NCBI GenBank assembly: GCA_036674765.1
Contig: JARVKI010000006.1
Coordinates: forward strand, 682,001-746,000
Origin: Seiridium cupressi
Taxonomy: Eukaryota > Ascomycota > Sordariomycetes > Amphisphaeriales > Sporocadaceae
DNA length: 64,000 nucleotides
Direction: 5' to 3'
Numbering within the stretch: position 1 is the first letter of the stretch; each line of letters starts with the position of its first letter. The notes below the pieces were generated by a model that searched no databases, was not told where the DNA came from, and worked only from the letters and a program-made list of their open reading frames with translations. This document shows positions 12,479-24,838 of this stretch, piece after piece. The position numbers were made by a program, and so were the translations under genes.

Positions 12479-15400
12479 GAGTAGAGCCTGCTCAGGTTTG
12501 CAGGTAGACGGCTAAGCGCGAATGTCTCGCAACCAGAAGTAGAACGCGGGCCATGGCAGGAGGGGGAAGCGGTGGGTTTAATGACATACCTTCATCGTGG
12601 CACAATGTATCGGTTGAGGTTTGTGGGACTGGGGCGATGAAGAGGGACCAAGGTCACGATAAGTGTGGTACGCCGTTTATGAGCGCACCCCTGTCCCGAC
12701 GTCCTGGACTCTTCAAGGGCGGGCAAGCGTCATATGTTGGCGCACTGCAAATAAGTGAGTACCGTGCTTCCTGGACCGTCGATTCGACAGCAGGTCTGAG
12801 TCAGTACGACCAGGCGTATCGTGCGTAGAATGAATGAATGCGAATGAATGCGCGAGAGAGATCGGAGCGTGGGCGGCGAAATATCCGAAGTGAGTGCTTG
12901 TGTCGTCGCTGTGAGACCTTGCGCAGAGTACGGAGATCCAAAGGCAAATCCTAGATGTTTGGTTGGGAAGTCTAAAATTATGGTGATTGCAATCGAGCCC
13001 GGCGCGTGGGGGATTGTCTGAGTGCCCAATGGAGCGTCGTCGCAAAATCACAGTCGGAACCTCGTGATGTGACTCCTCGTTCTTTGTTCCCCCAAATTCC
13101 ACCCGGGTAAGTCTCTTTCAGTCTTCCAATACCAAACGACAAGTGTATCTTCGGTGAATTGCTGGATTTCTCCCCGTCTCCCGAAAGTGTGAATCAGGTG
13201 CACGTCGAGTGCGTGGTATGATGTCGGCCTCGTCGGTGATGGTCGGGTCCTGCTTGGCGAAGGATAGGTGGGTTGTTCAGGTGAGGAGCAGCAGAGTCAA
13301 AAGTCGAAGGAGGGGAAACCGTTCAATTAGGTGCACCTCCAAAGGATTGGGGAGCGGCTCGAATGGAAGTGCCCAGGACTGGCAGCCAGAGGCTACCTTG
13401 CGCCAGCGCTTGGCGGCAGGGATCAGCGCAAAGCTGGGATGGACCTGGCACCCGTCACCATGATCGGGGCTTCGAACCGCTGCAGTCGAAAAGAAACGGG
13501 TGGAATATTGGCAGCCCTCCAGGGTTGTCTAGGCCTGTTTTGGCCTTGTCTTTGGGGGAATGGCGACTTAATGTGGAGTGGCCCGAGTGGCACACCGGCC
13601 TTTGGGCCGTGTAGGAAGTGCAGGAATGCAGGGTGTGCCGTGGGTGTGTGCGTGCCATGGGGGGGGATTGGGCAGTGGGCAGATGGCGGATGGCAGATGG
13701 CTCAGCTATGCCCTGCAGTATCGAGACGCTCTTTCCCATGAACCAAAAACCACACATTATCCAGCGCCGTGATTCATGACTGGTAGAAATGACCCAGGGT
13801 TGACTCGTGGGGCGCGGGTGCTCTGGGCCTGCAGATCGCGGCGCGCTTCTCGCTGAACTTAACCTGAGTGGTCTAGGTTAGTATCGATTATGTAGGTACG
13901 TACATGTACGATCATATTATCATATTGGTATGTGGATACCACCTTTCCTTTTCGCAGTAGACATGATCATCCATGCATCTTTAAATAACTTTCTGCGAGT
14001 GCTCGGCGTTGATCCATGGCCATGATCCTCTGAAACTATATTTTGCCATCCTGCGGCTGTTCAAGGGCAACTCTGAGGTAGAGACAGAACGTCAGTGCTG
14101 CTCTAACCTTGATCAGTGCGCCGCCCTCAGCTTCCCAAGGTTAGTAGCGGCAGTACCCAAAGCCTAAACCTGCTGACCTGACCTTCGGCCTGAAATAGTA
14201 CGCATCTATGATAGATGTTCTTTTTCTGTCTGCTTACTTTTTTTCCTCGGTCGAGACTTGCATTATACACCTCTTGCACCCCAAACCCACAGCGAACAGC
14301 GCGGCTTGCGCCCCGGCCCTATCGCATCCTCGGACATGTTCAAGGATCCCCCAAAAAAAGCAAGTATCCACATACACATGGCACTGTCGCATCCGGCATT
14401 TAACCAGACTAACGAATTCGCGAAGGTATCGTCGCTAACTCTTAGAGGAGCTAGAGCGAGTATGGACCACGTCAAAGTCTTCAGCCTTTGTCCAACTATG
14501 TACATTGTATGCCATGTAGTATTCAAGAGCAGAATCCAGGCTGTTGGGCGTGCTAGTCTAACGTACCTAGTGAATACCGTGCCCAGCTGAAACTTTGCCC
14601 TACTTGCGTCAACGGAGCTATTTGTGTCTCCTGTGAGACGGAGAAGACTAACTACAGGCTCATCCACACCAAGGCTAGCCATTTTATATCGCGTATCCCG
14701 TCACTACCAACGGTGCCCCGGTCTCTAGTCATGCCGGCGAGATTACACCCTCTTAGACGACGTCACAGGTTCTGAAACAAACATGCCCGTCGCATTGGAG
14801 TTTTCTGCATGTCACTGGTTTGAGAGGCAGCCTGATTGACTACCTGCCTACTCCAGCCGGATGTCTCCCGTGCGCAACGACACCAAACCTCTCCGCAGGG
14901 TTTGGTTGACAGCGGTTTGCATACCTCTTTGCACTGCATTGACAAGAGAGCTCCGCATAGAGCCGACGGAGCGGCGGCTTATCGATTTGCGTCCTGTCTT
15001 CACCATCAGAATATAGTTTACACATCGTCACCATGATGACGTCCGTCGCCAAACACGTCAAGCCTCCTCAAAACATATTCCGAGCAGCTAATCTTCTAAT
15101 TTCCTGGATCAAGCCACCAATTTTCAGCGTCAGCCCTAATTGGACCCAGAGCTCTGGGTTTTGACCAATGCCGAGTCATTCAGGAGCTGAAAATCTTGTC
15201 GACGGCCTCGTGCGGGGAGATCCAACTAACATAGTCCGGTCGAGGAAATGCTTTTCGAAGGATGTCAGATTCCATCTTATTTTGTCCCATTGGCAAAAAG
15301 AACTGCCATCTACGACGGGATGTTGGCGTGTCGTCTTTGGTCAAACTCAAATAGTTGTACCTGCATTGCAGAATTCATCCGATCAACGAAATTCCGGATC

Positions 15401-18119
15401 CAGGAGAGAATGCCCCATTCCGGCATGCCAATCCCAACGGGAATACGGATGAACGTGCTTTCGCAAGTTCTGCTGGATCTCTATCTGACCCACGCCTCTT
15501 GGCCAGCCTCGGATTCTACCTAACACAGCATTTACGAACAATCGCATTATTGGATGTAAATAGAGCCAGGCTGGACCTGATTGCTGCATTTCGGGATGAT
15601 ATAATTAGCGTTGGCTAGGGGACTGTTGCTGTTCTACGGCCCCGAGCCACTCAGCTCATTGCCCTATCGAACTTCCAATCGGTTGTTTCGCGTGGCGCTA
15701 TCGTTGGCGCGCGCGTCAAGAACCTGAAGTAATCACACCTCTGTGCATCTATCCGCATGCTGCAATGGAATCTGGTCCAGTGTCTCTGGCAAACTCGGGC
15801 TTGTATATCAACACTTCACAACTCCATGAAGGTCACCAACACGATGACACACTCGAGTACTCCAGGCCAGGATGGCCTTCCTCTGTGCCATTTGCGCTGC
15901 GGAGTTTCATCTCTTCTGCCCTTCGACGGTGGTCTCACCTAGATTGGAGGTGGACGCCCGCCCTCCACCAATTTGGACCCCTGCTGACCCTTTGATGGTG
16001 GGGTCTCGCTCTCTTTTCCGGAGGACCACCCCATCCCACCAACAACGAGTTGGCAATATTCGTCATGGGTGTTATACTAGCACTAGTCTAGTCACCATAG
16101 GTGTTTTTTTTTTTTCTTTTTTTTTTTTTTTTTCTGGAGGTTGTGTCGAACAACCTAGCCCCATCATCATTGAGTCAAGTGTATTGATGCATTTCTCGAC
16201 AATGCGATTTCCACAAAGGATAACGGCTTCCATCAGTGGCTGTCGTTCCACGACATCAGCAGTGACCGGCTGCCACTGCCATCAGCCCATATCGTTTCCA
16301 AATGACGTATAGGGACATGAGATCCATGATTCCCACTCTGCATGCCAAGTCTCTTGTGCTAATGTCCGGGTTCCTGCAGTTATCACATTCGAATTGTTCC
16401 AGAAGCAACAATAACAACGCTGAGGCAGCCCATGGGATGGCATACCAGACGGAAAGCATTGAATGCCTGCATCGCGCAGGAACACCATGATTCCAAATTG
16501 TAGATGGGCCAAGAGCTTGGACCCTTGGACCCTCATGCATAACAACTCGGATCACCACCCTCCCGTGGCGGGAGATGCAGGCTTTCATGAAACTATGGTT
16601 GGCAGACCCCAGATTCTGAAACAATTATCGTCCAATATCGCTCACGGTATTCGCTCCCCCGCTTGGCCTCATACCCCGCCTCGATATGATGAATAAAGCC
16701 GAACAAGAGTGTTTTAGTTCGATGATTTGTGTTGTGGAACTCAAATAGTTCGGGGCTGTGCTTGACCTTTGCTCGAGTATAGTTTTGTCTCTCGCTGGAG
16801 TGGGTCAATGAGGGCGGACCGCCCTGCCAGGCGAGGAGTCGTTGCTTGCAGGTCTCAAGGGAACTGTCGCAAGTCTTCCCTTTTCTGACTGAGTCATTAT
16901 TGTCACTGTTACCTCACCGGTCGTCTCCTCCGATGGCATATATTCGAAAGCACGGTAACTTGCAACCCACCAACCTCTGATATTACCATATTTGGTGAGA
17001 GGACATCTGGTTGTCTTGAGGGAGTCTTATAACCCCACCTGATAATGTCTGTGGCAACATGGCCTCTCTCGAATATGCGTCTTCACGTTATTGTGCCGCA
17101 GAAAAGGTGAAGTATTTGGCCGTAATCAATTTCTTTATGGGGGACTTTGACATCTTTAACTTTGCTATAGTATTCAGGCTGGTAGTATGAATTGTTTGCA
17201 TGCCGCTCGGTCTCTGATATCAGATCACTCTAGTCAAAATCTTACATGCCGTAGGCGAGGTCGAGAAAGTTATCAATAATGTTAGGCCAGTGCCGAGCAT
17301 TGCTATCCGTAGATTTAGACGACCCCATGCCCGGAGGAGATCCTGAGGTATGAATTGGCGATCAATGAACTTTGCTCAAATCTAGCTGCAGTACTAATAT
17401 GAATTTATTTTTGACAACCTGTCTGACGAACCACTCTGCATGCCAAAAGCTTTGATAATGGGATCAAACTCAAATCTGAGCTTGAAGGATTGGAGGCATA
17501 ACGAAGTCAGTTAAAATATAGGACCATCATCTGCCAAGCTACTATACTTATCGTATTATTAGCCTGGGCGATATCAGAAAGTGAGACCATGCATGTTCAT
17601 TGCTCAAGTCTTCCGGCGTCAGAACTTCGCTTCTGGAAAACCAAGAGCCCATTGTCCGCCATGCCGCGTTATTTGCGAAGCCTTAGAGGGCCATTTTATT
17701 TGAGAGAGTTTAGTGCTAGTGCCAAATTCGACTCCAATTCATTCCAAGCCATAGGTAATTACAGCTCGCGGAGGTCGCGGAGGTCGCTGTGGGGAGTGCA
17801 ATTGTCAATTTTATTCTATTGGTCAGTGAGCACGATGTCGAGCTATACGTCCAAGGATTGTTGGTCATATCTGCACTTTTGTGGCCCAGCGCCATGCAGG
17901 CTGTCAGCCTCGTGAGCGGGGTGAGGCACATGGGATCTATTTAAATCTCAAAGACTCTGGGCCCTAGGGGTATTTCTTCACAATAGTGCCCATCTCATCT
18001 CAGTTCGCTGCATTCCATCAGGTATACAGCGACAGAAAAGGATGAGTAGTTGAGATAGACCTGCCGACCACTTGTACTGGACTCGAAGTATACCAAACCG
18101 CGACCCGACGACTTACAAG
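12479..18119. other. Long gene-poor interval
   Basis: 5.6 kb without a gene I can defend. Part 1 (12.5-13.8 kb) is relatively GC-rich upstream DNA of BEM1; its open frames are overlapping shadows with no family features. Part 2 (13.8-18.1 kb) is mixed, with an interrupted T-tract at 16105-16133 and several short frames of 60-145 codons that lack motifs and splice structure. No rRNA, tRNA or recognisable transposon end was seen. Fast-evolving or non-coding transcripts cannot be excluded. Confidence 0.45.
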
Positions 18120-18974
18120 ATGGGCATCGAGACGATCAAAACACTCACGATGGCTCCTGTGAGTATACCCGTTAACTGATCGGATTGATCAGCAACGTCA
18201 ATTTCCAAGGAAACATTCCTAATGTGTGTCAGGGAGTCACCCTGGAGATCAATGTCAACACCGACGTTTCCGAAGACTCCATCGACAGATATCACATGGA
18301 CACAATTTGTACTGGTGACCCAGGCGTTGAGCCTCTCTACGTACCCCCGCACTGGCACAAAGTACGCCTAGATTCTCCTTTGCTGTAGCTGAACGGCTGT
18401 CGATGAACCAATCACCTGTCTGCTATATGCCGCTCCTAACAATCCGCGATAGCACCAGACCGAGCACTTCACCGTTCTGGAAGGCCGCATCGAAGCAACG
18501 CTGGACGGCCGCAAGAAGGTGGTTCGCGCCGGCGACCCGGACCTCATCATCCCCCCTCGAGCAGTTCACAGCCTTCAGGGCTTCAAGGGCGAGAAGCTGG
18601 TCGTGCGCGAGCGCACTGACCCGGCGGGCGATTCCAAGGCTCTGTAAGAAGCAAACCCCTGTATCACTTGAGAGTGCATTGGAATAACGCATTGCTCGGT
18701 TTGACGAGATGTTGATGTATTTTAGATTCTTCAACGACCTCCTGTCGACCGGTAGCTTTAGTAAACTGAGCGATGTACCGCGCACACTGCGTGCTTTCCG
18801 CGATGGAGACACATACCTGGCTTTACCCTTATACTTCCGGGTTTTCGATGAAGTGGTGAGTACATGGACCTCCTGCTTTTCAGTGCCCGTAGATGGCTAA
18901 CCAATTTCAAGTTCATCATGATAGCTGGCAGCGTGGCGCAGTTATTTGCTCCCGCAAAACCAACTAGGTTGTAG
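18120..18974 (+). CDS. Small single-domain cupin protein
   Basis: Five exons predicted: 18120-18158, 18233-18361, 18453-18643, 18726-18855 and 18912-18974, about 183 aa. Phases agree at every join, and each donor is good (GTGAGT, GTACGC, GTAAGA, GTGAGT). The first intron's acceptor (CAG at 18230-18232) was chosen because the upstream alternative at 18192 meets a stop. Cupin motif 1 is intact across the third exon junction: HWHKHQTEHFTVLEG, with ligands H53, H55 and E60. Motif 2 follows (GDPDLIIPPRAVHSL, fourth His). It therefore should bind a metal in a beta-barrel. Small fungal cupins of this size act as dioxygenases, cyclases or isomerases, often in secondary-metabolite clusters; no biosynthetic core gene is visible next to it. 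Substrate unknown. Confidence 0.8.
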
Positions 18975-19935
18975 GTTTTAAGGTATCAATATCCATGACC
19001 AATCAGCAAGTGAAAAAAGGTTGTGCCGGCCAAAGTAAAGTGAGGGTAGACGGTCTGATAGGGAACTTATGGAGTGTTGATTTGTCATTCTGAGTAAGAG
19101 AGCCATTCGCCGCAACTGAAGACATCATACTCGTATGGAAAGCGCCTGGCTATGAGGGCTTAGAAGGAGGGGGAGTAACTCGTGCCCTTTTTCTCAGTGA
19201 AGCAAAGAAGTGGGATGCTTTGAGCTGGGAATCGACGACAGACGAGGGCAATCAAGCTCATAGGGCACACGAATGATTTACTTCATGGGAAAGGAGAGAT
19301 AAAAAAGTGGTTTCTTCAAGTCAATATTGTCTCTCGAGACGTGAGGGCTATAACAATTCTATAGATATGGTCATCCTATCCATTCGCTTTTTGTGCCCTA
19401 CCATCAACGCCAACGACCAGTATCAGAGTAGGCGCCCTCTGAGAGAACTTCATCTCATCGGGTATCATCTAGTATAGCGGACCACTTAGTCCAGAAACTC
19501 CAAACGCCTAGATGCTTTCCATGCCAAGTCTCGTCTCAAATAATAACAAGATCGTCACACCCTCCTAGCCTGCCGCGACATTGCCAACCAGTCTCATGAA
19601 GCTTTGCCCACAAAGATGGACGCCTTATGCACCTTCTACCGAATTGCTAGGGTGGAAGATGGCTGTTATGTTCAGTTGCGTGAGACCATTCAGACAGATG
19701 AAGAGCCCCTTGGCAACGTCGGATGCATCTATCCACATGCACGACTTGTCTCCTCAACATTCCGTTCGCCGGACGATGATAGCTGCCCAATGGTTGCTGT
19801 AGTGGATTATCAGACTTGCAGGGCTACAAATGTGTCTCGGTTCGGTGGAGGGCGTTCACGGAGGTGGCTTGTGACTAGACGTGCCACAGTATAAGGGATA
19901 TTTAATTAGAAAGCAGGAAAAAGCGCGCGAAAGGT
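18975..19935. other. Intergenic between the cupin and THP3-like 3' ends
   Basis: Convergent 3' flanks. One 91-codon plus-strand frame from 19619 to 19894 starts with ATG but has no recognisable motif or splice pattern; I leave it unannotated. No repeats seen. Confidence 0.45.
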
Positions 19936-21678
19936 TCATATTTGACCCTTGAGATCGACTCTGCGGAAGGCCTCTGACCTCGCAGTGTCGAAGAGCCCTT
20001 TGGCATTACCTGCCAAGAAGATGATTGTATCATCCCGCTCTTGGAGTAAATGCTGGCCGTTGTGGTCAATGATGAATTGGGCAGCTTCGGCGTCGTGCTC
20101 AAATGCCAGTTCCTCGGTGATGTAGCGTAGTTTTAGATCTGGCTTGTAACTAGAAACAATGTTAGTTTTCTCTCGTTTCGGGCGGGGTAGAGCGGGTGAG
20201 ACGTACGCTCTACACATATTTGCTAGTGCAGCCAGCCGCTCGCGTTTGACAAACATATCCATGAGATACGCTCCCATGTTCGGGACATCGAGGTAGAGCT
20301 GGAAGAACCTATGATAGTTCCCAAGAGCAAGCGCGGAACGCACGTTGAGGGCATGTTTGATGGCGAGTTCCTCCTTATCTGCTGGTGTTAGATCGGCAAT
20401 GGCGTCATTCAACGCCGTACGGTTCGCGGTATGAATGAAATACAAAATACGGTAGGCCTTGAACTCGACGGGGTTTCCTTTCAAACCCATGGCGTAGAGT
20501 GCACGCAGCTGGGTCTGGCACTGGTTATACTCACCGAGGTCCCCCTTCTCCAAAGCGATACGTGCGTGAATCTCATAGACCGAGACAGTGAAATCATTTC
20601 GGATGCGTTGGACAGTCAAATCCTGGCGCAACGACTTGAATTGGTCACAGATGTAATTGTAATTCTGTTCCTTCCTCCACTTCTTCTTGAGGAGATCAAG
20701 AGTCTGATGCAAGATGTGCTCGGGGCGAACCATGGAAGCCTTGGGTGCGGCGGTCAAACGAAGATATCTCTTCTCCAGATCGGTGCAAAGTCCGACTACG
20801 GGTCCGGCAGTGGGCGGCGGGCTAGGTGACCGATAGGTAGACTTATAGCCCCCATCAAAGCGACGCTGCCGCTTCTCTGCTTGCTTCTGAAACTTACTTT
20901 TGGCAGGCAGAGCTTCTTCCATGGCCGAGTAATTATGGATGGGTTGGGTAATGCGGTCTTGCAAGGAGGGGCCCTTGGTATTACGCCAGGGAGTGTTCTG
21001 GTCACTTTCTGAAAATTCGGCCGACTTCCTCTTCTTGTCGTTTGGTGGGGTGTGGCGCTGGGTTTGGGCATGGTCCATCATCGAAGCAGTGGTGCCTATG
21101 CTTCCGAAACCAGTCAGAGCTTGAAGACGCTGAGACTGGATCAGGTGCTGTGGCAGAGGCAAATGATCCCAGTCAGTGGTATACATCCGGCCGTTGTCCC
21201 TGGCGTGGGCAATGGTCTCCTTGAGCTGGGCCTGCATCTCTTCTCTGGATACGTCGGCAATCATGTTCTTCTTCTCGAAAGATCGTTGCACGTAGGAGCG
21301 AACCGAGTCCGGCCAGTCGATCTTTTGTTCTTGCTGGGGTTGAGGGGCGCCGAAAGTGGGAGCCGGGGTTAGGTTTTGCGGTGGATTAGCAGGAACGGTA
21401 TATGTGTTGGAGTATGGAGGCTGAGGTGGAAATGGTTGGCCAAAACCGCCTATTCGGACAGGGACTGAAGTAAACGCAGTGGCAGCTGCAGGTGAGAATA
21501 CGTTAGCAGTGAGGTGAGAATAATGTGACGTTGACTTGAAGGGGAAGCCCGGTGGCGACAAGCATAGATGAAGATGGTGCGGTATGGTTGGCTGTGAGCC
21601 GGGATACATACTTTGAGGGTAGCCATAGGATGAGCCTGGCTGGACGCCGGGAGGCGGTGGTACTGAAGCCCACGACAT
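19936..21678 (-). CDS. THP3: SAC3/GANP-domain protein, Thp3-like (mRNA elongation/splicing-linked)
   Basis: Exons on the minus strand: 21678-21612, 21485-20207 and 20149-19936, about 519 aa. Both introns (126 and 57 nt) are multiples of three without stops, so the unspliced frame is open, but each has a strong donor (GTATGT, GTACGT), a CTAAC branch and a CAG/TAG acceptor. The N-terminus is Pro/Gly/Tyr-rich (SWASVPPPPGVQPGSSYGYP), as in fungal Thp3 proteins. The C-terminal half is a SAC3/GANP/Nin1-type PCI-related fold (RPEHILHQTLDLLKKKW, RQDLTVQRIRNDFTVSVYEI, KGDLGEYNQCQTQLRALY). Yeast Thp3 works with Csn12 in transcription elongation and splicing; by inference the same here. It is divergent from VPS36 across about 620 bp. 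Confidence 0.9.
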   Translation of the reverse strand: MSWASVPPPPGVQPGSSYGYPQSMYPGSQPTIPHHLHLCLSPPGFPFKSTSHYSHLTANVFSPAAATAFTSVPVRIGGFGQPFPPQPPYSNTYTVPANPPQNLTPAPTFGAPQPQQEQKIDWPDSVRSYVQRSFEKKNMIADVSREEMQAQLKETIAHARDNGRMYTTDWDHLPLPQHLIQSQRLQALTGFGSIGTTASMMDHAQTQRHTPPNDKKRKSAEFSESDQNTPWRNTKGPSLQDRITQPIHNYSAMEEALPAKSKFQKQAEKRQRRFDGGYKSTYRSPSPPPTAGPVVGLCTDLEKRYLRLTAAPKASMVRPEHILHQTLDLLKKKWRKEQNYNYICDQFKSLRQDLTVQRIRNDFTVSVYEIHARIALEKGDLGEYNQCQTQLRALYAMGLKGNPVEFKAYRILYFIHTANRTALNDAIADLTPADKEELAIKHALNVRSALALGNYHRFFQLYLDVPNMGAYLMDMFVKRERLAALANMCRAYVSPALPRPKREKTNIVSSYKPDLKLRYITEELAFEHDAEAAQFIIDHNGQHLLQERDDTIIFLAGNAKGLFDTARSEAFRRVDLKGQI

Positions 21679-22298
21679 GGCGATGTTCGTTGTTATGTCG
21701 ACGATTTTTCTTGGCTTTCGGATGGTTAGTATGGAATCAGTGGTATCTCGTATCGTCGTCGACCGTCACAGGCTGATGACATGTGCTAGATACAACAAAG
21801 ACGGCTTTGCTCACAAATTCGTCGATGGCGGGTTTGGGAGGATGGCGACGAGAAGTGAAAGGACGGTGTGGTGTGTGGTGGTTGCGAAAGCAAGAAAGAA
21901 GTTGGGCTGGCGCCGAACAATGGGGTGGAGAGGGCCAAAGTGCCTCAGCGCCTGTCCGCACAGCAGCCAAGCGCGTCCTTTGCCAACCTGCTTACTGCCA
22001 GCTCAGGCGCTAACCGGCAGCGGGATCATTAATATCCGGCTGCCGGCTCCTACTCCCCCAGGCAATGGAATGCGTTAATAACTGGTGGGGCTACATTGTA
22101 TGATTCACTGGCTGGCAGGTGCTCGCGTGGGCATTTTTAGTGGGCAGTGATATGATGGAGGTGGTTATTGGATAACTGCTCGACTAGCCATGTATCATGC
22201 AAGGATGACAAACAACGTGCCAACTACATCTTGCAACACACATTCACTGCGGTCGTCCTGGGGCTTCCTCTTTAGATCCTTCTTGACCGATATGACGA
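21679..22298. promoter_or_regulatory. Divergent promoter region of THP3-like and VPS36
   Basis: 620 bp separate the two divergent ATGs. No gene lies inside; short open frames overlap each other and have no motifs. The interval must contain both promoters. I could not identify specific factor sites with confidence. Confidence 0.55.
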
Positions 22299-24409
22299 AT
22301 GTTTCTAAAACAAATCGACCTGACTACAGCCCTCAGGCCCTCTTACCTGCCCGATGAAGTACTGCTCTTTGTCCAGGACAATGTGGGGTTATATGAGGGG
22401 TGAGCAGTCCACGATGCATTCACAACTCTCATTTTCACCTTGTTCTCTCCGTTTAGCGCCCGCTTGCTTGCGTCTGTAGAACACACTGCTGACAATAGAC
22501 TGCCCCCAAGCAAATACAAACTGCCGAACCATCAAAATGGCCAGGTCTACTTGACTTCGCATCGCATATGCTATGTCGACAAGCACGAACCCAGGAAGCA
22601 CTCTGTTGCTCTGGACTTGAAGGATGTCGAGCGATATGAGCACTATGTAGGATCAACCTGATGACAAGGCCCCTTCAAATGCTTACTCGGATTGCGCAGG
22701 CTGGCTTTCTCAAAGCTTCGCCCAAGGTCACCCTCGTACTAAAAGCCGCGAAGCGAAGTTCTTTAGTGTCACGGGCGACTGCTGCGACATCGAGTCCATC
22801 GAGGAGCGGCTCTGCGTCTCCAGCAACTGTCAATGACTCCAAATACCGATCTTCGACGACGAGCTTAGCGCCGGCCACTTCAGCTACATGGATTTGCACC
22901 ATATGCAGCTTTCCGAACCCAGTCCCATCTAATTTCGATCCAACAACCGCAAGTGAACATACGCCGCTACCCCCTTGCCTGGCATGCGGTATCAAGCCTG
23001 CTCTTACGCACGTACTAAAGGCGTCTATATCCAATGTCACCAAAAGACAAGCTTCAAATTCCGTATCCAGTGTTGGAAGCCCTATACCGTTCCGCCCACA
23101 GCCCCAATTCGCAGTGGACACCGCAGGCAGCTCCCCGCGTCCGTTGTCAGCATCACCTCAACTGACTTCGACAGACACAGATGCCGGCTTTCAATGTCCG
23201 AGGTGTACTTTCCTTAATCATCCCTCGCTTCTATCCTGCGAAATATGCGGGGCGCCGTTGGTTTCTCATGATTTTCCCCAGCAAGCAGTCCAGGAGCCTC
23301 AACAGCCCAGGACTGACTCGCCCGGACCAATGCTCAATTATGGAAATGCCAATGGCTTGGAGAACCCCGAAAATGTCAAGATATCTTTTAGAGGTGGTGG
23401 TGGTGGCGACAAGATCTTCTACGAGCGGCTGAAAGGCTCAATGACACAGCGCAAATGGCTGCTCCAAGAAGCTCCGCCTGTTCCCAGCAGCAACAGAGCA
23501 GGCGATGGATCGGGCTCTTTGTCACGGTCTGGTTCTGGAGCAGGCCGCACCAGGACTGCTGGTATTGCTGGTCTCGAACAAATGGGGCTTGACAGGCGGA
23601 AGAACAATGAGCTCGTAATCGGGAATGCATTCGAGGACCTTGAAGCTCTGATGGCATCTGCTAAGCAGATTGTTGCGCTGGCAGAGTCGTTTGCTAGGCA
23701 AACTAAGAGTGGCACGGATAGCGCGACTTCTGAAGCCAATGCCTTGTTGGCAGAGTCAGCAAGCCAGCTTGGCCTTGTGACTACCAAAGACATTGTCGGC
23801 GGCGGGAGCGGGTCCGGTGCTGAGAACCTGTATCTGTCTGAGCTGGCTAGGAATCTAGCCGAGTTTCTAACCGATGATGCTAGGGGCGTGCTGAAGAAGG
23901 CGGGAGGTATAATCAGCTTGGTTGATCTATGGGCAATGTTCAACCGAGCTCGAGGAGGTGTAGAGCTTGTAAGTCCCAACGACTTCGAGAAAGCTGCTCG
24001 ACTTTGGGAAACGCTCAAACTTCCGGTTCGTTTGCGAACTTTCAAGAGCGGTGTTTTAGTGGTGCAAAGCCGTGACAGAACAGATGACACCACTGTCAAG
24101 GCTCTCCTTACCTGGTTACGAGATCTCCATGACATACCTCCTGACCGAGAGGTGGCCTGGGATTGGCAGGAATTCGGTCGAGGTGTCACCGCGCAAGATA
24201 CAGCCGAGAGGTTTGGTTGGAGTATCGGAGTGGCAGAAGAAGAGCTCGAAATGGCGGAAGAGCGTGGAGTTCTCTGTCGTGAAGAAGGTATAGAAGGCCT
24301 TAAATTCTGGGAAAACTACATCGATACTGGGGAGCATCGTAACCGACCCCGCCAAAAGACTGAAGCAGATAAGATTCTCGAGGCGTTGAACAGTTCTGGC
24401 TTGCTTTAG
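22299..24409 (+). CDS. VPS36: ESCRT-II subunit Vps36
   Basis: Exons 22299-22399, 22457-22646 and 22700-24409 (introns 57 and 53 nt), about 666 aa. Vps36 is the ESCRT-II subunit that binds phosphoinositide and ubiquitin on endosomes and helps sort cargo into multivesicular bodies. Domains: a split GLUE domain (start MFLKQIDLTT...YLPDEVLLFVQDNVGLYEG, second half AGFLKASPKVTLVL after the second intron); within it two zinc-finger-like inserts (WICTICSFPNP...CLACG and FQCPRCTFLNH...CEICGAPL, NZF type); and the C-terminal SNF8/VPS36 winged-helix region (LYLSELARNLAEFL, ISLVDLWAMFNRARGGVELVSP). The ATG was chosen because it begins the conserved GLUE start; the ATG five bases upstream is out of frame. 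Both joins restore conserved GLUE sequence. Confidence 0.95.
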
Positions 24410-24838
24410 GGCATAGCGAACAGGCCTGGCCAAAATCCTGAAGGACACTCGTGGCCATGAGGATATTCGACTTTGTTTACAGAAAGGCCTTGCCGCCTCT
24501 TACTCACTACGAAGATAAGTCTAGCATTATATGCGGTGGAACACTCGAAGCGTGTTTGATGTCTATGATTGAAAGCAACTCTATGGTATTATACATATCA
24601 TCAATAACCCCAGCCACGCGCCCAAGAAGGACTTGCTTCCAGTCTATATATTGTTGGTCATTAGACATTAGACATGAGACAAGAGAGGGGAGAAATGTCT
24701 GAAGATCTACCAACGGCCAGGCCGGAAGCTCATCGTACCTGAACGCCCAGCGCGCGCAGTACAAAAATGACAATCATCTATACCCGTCCTTCTATAAAAC
24801 CACGATCGCTACTCTTCGACACATGAAATGCCTCTTCC
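24410..24838. other. Short intergenic between convergent 3' ends
   Basis: VPS36 (plus) and the next gene (minus) end toward each other here. I see only 3' flanking sequence with a direct duplication-like GACATTAGACATGAGAC near 24664; no gene. Confidence 0.5.

Noticed and set aside
14263..14682. 139-codon minus-strand open frame
   Set aside because: No motif, no splice continuation and overlapping frames on both strands of similar length; likely chance.
15757..16624. Several overlapping 76-146 codon frames around a T-tract
   Set aside because: One of them reads through the poly-T as poly-Phe; none shows a domain or sensible codon pattern.
19604..19894. 91-96 codon plus-strand frame between cupin and THP3-like gene
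   Set aside because: No recognisable motif, and it lies in a convergent 3' region; kept only as a note.
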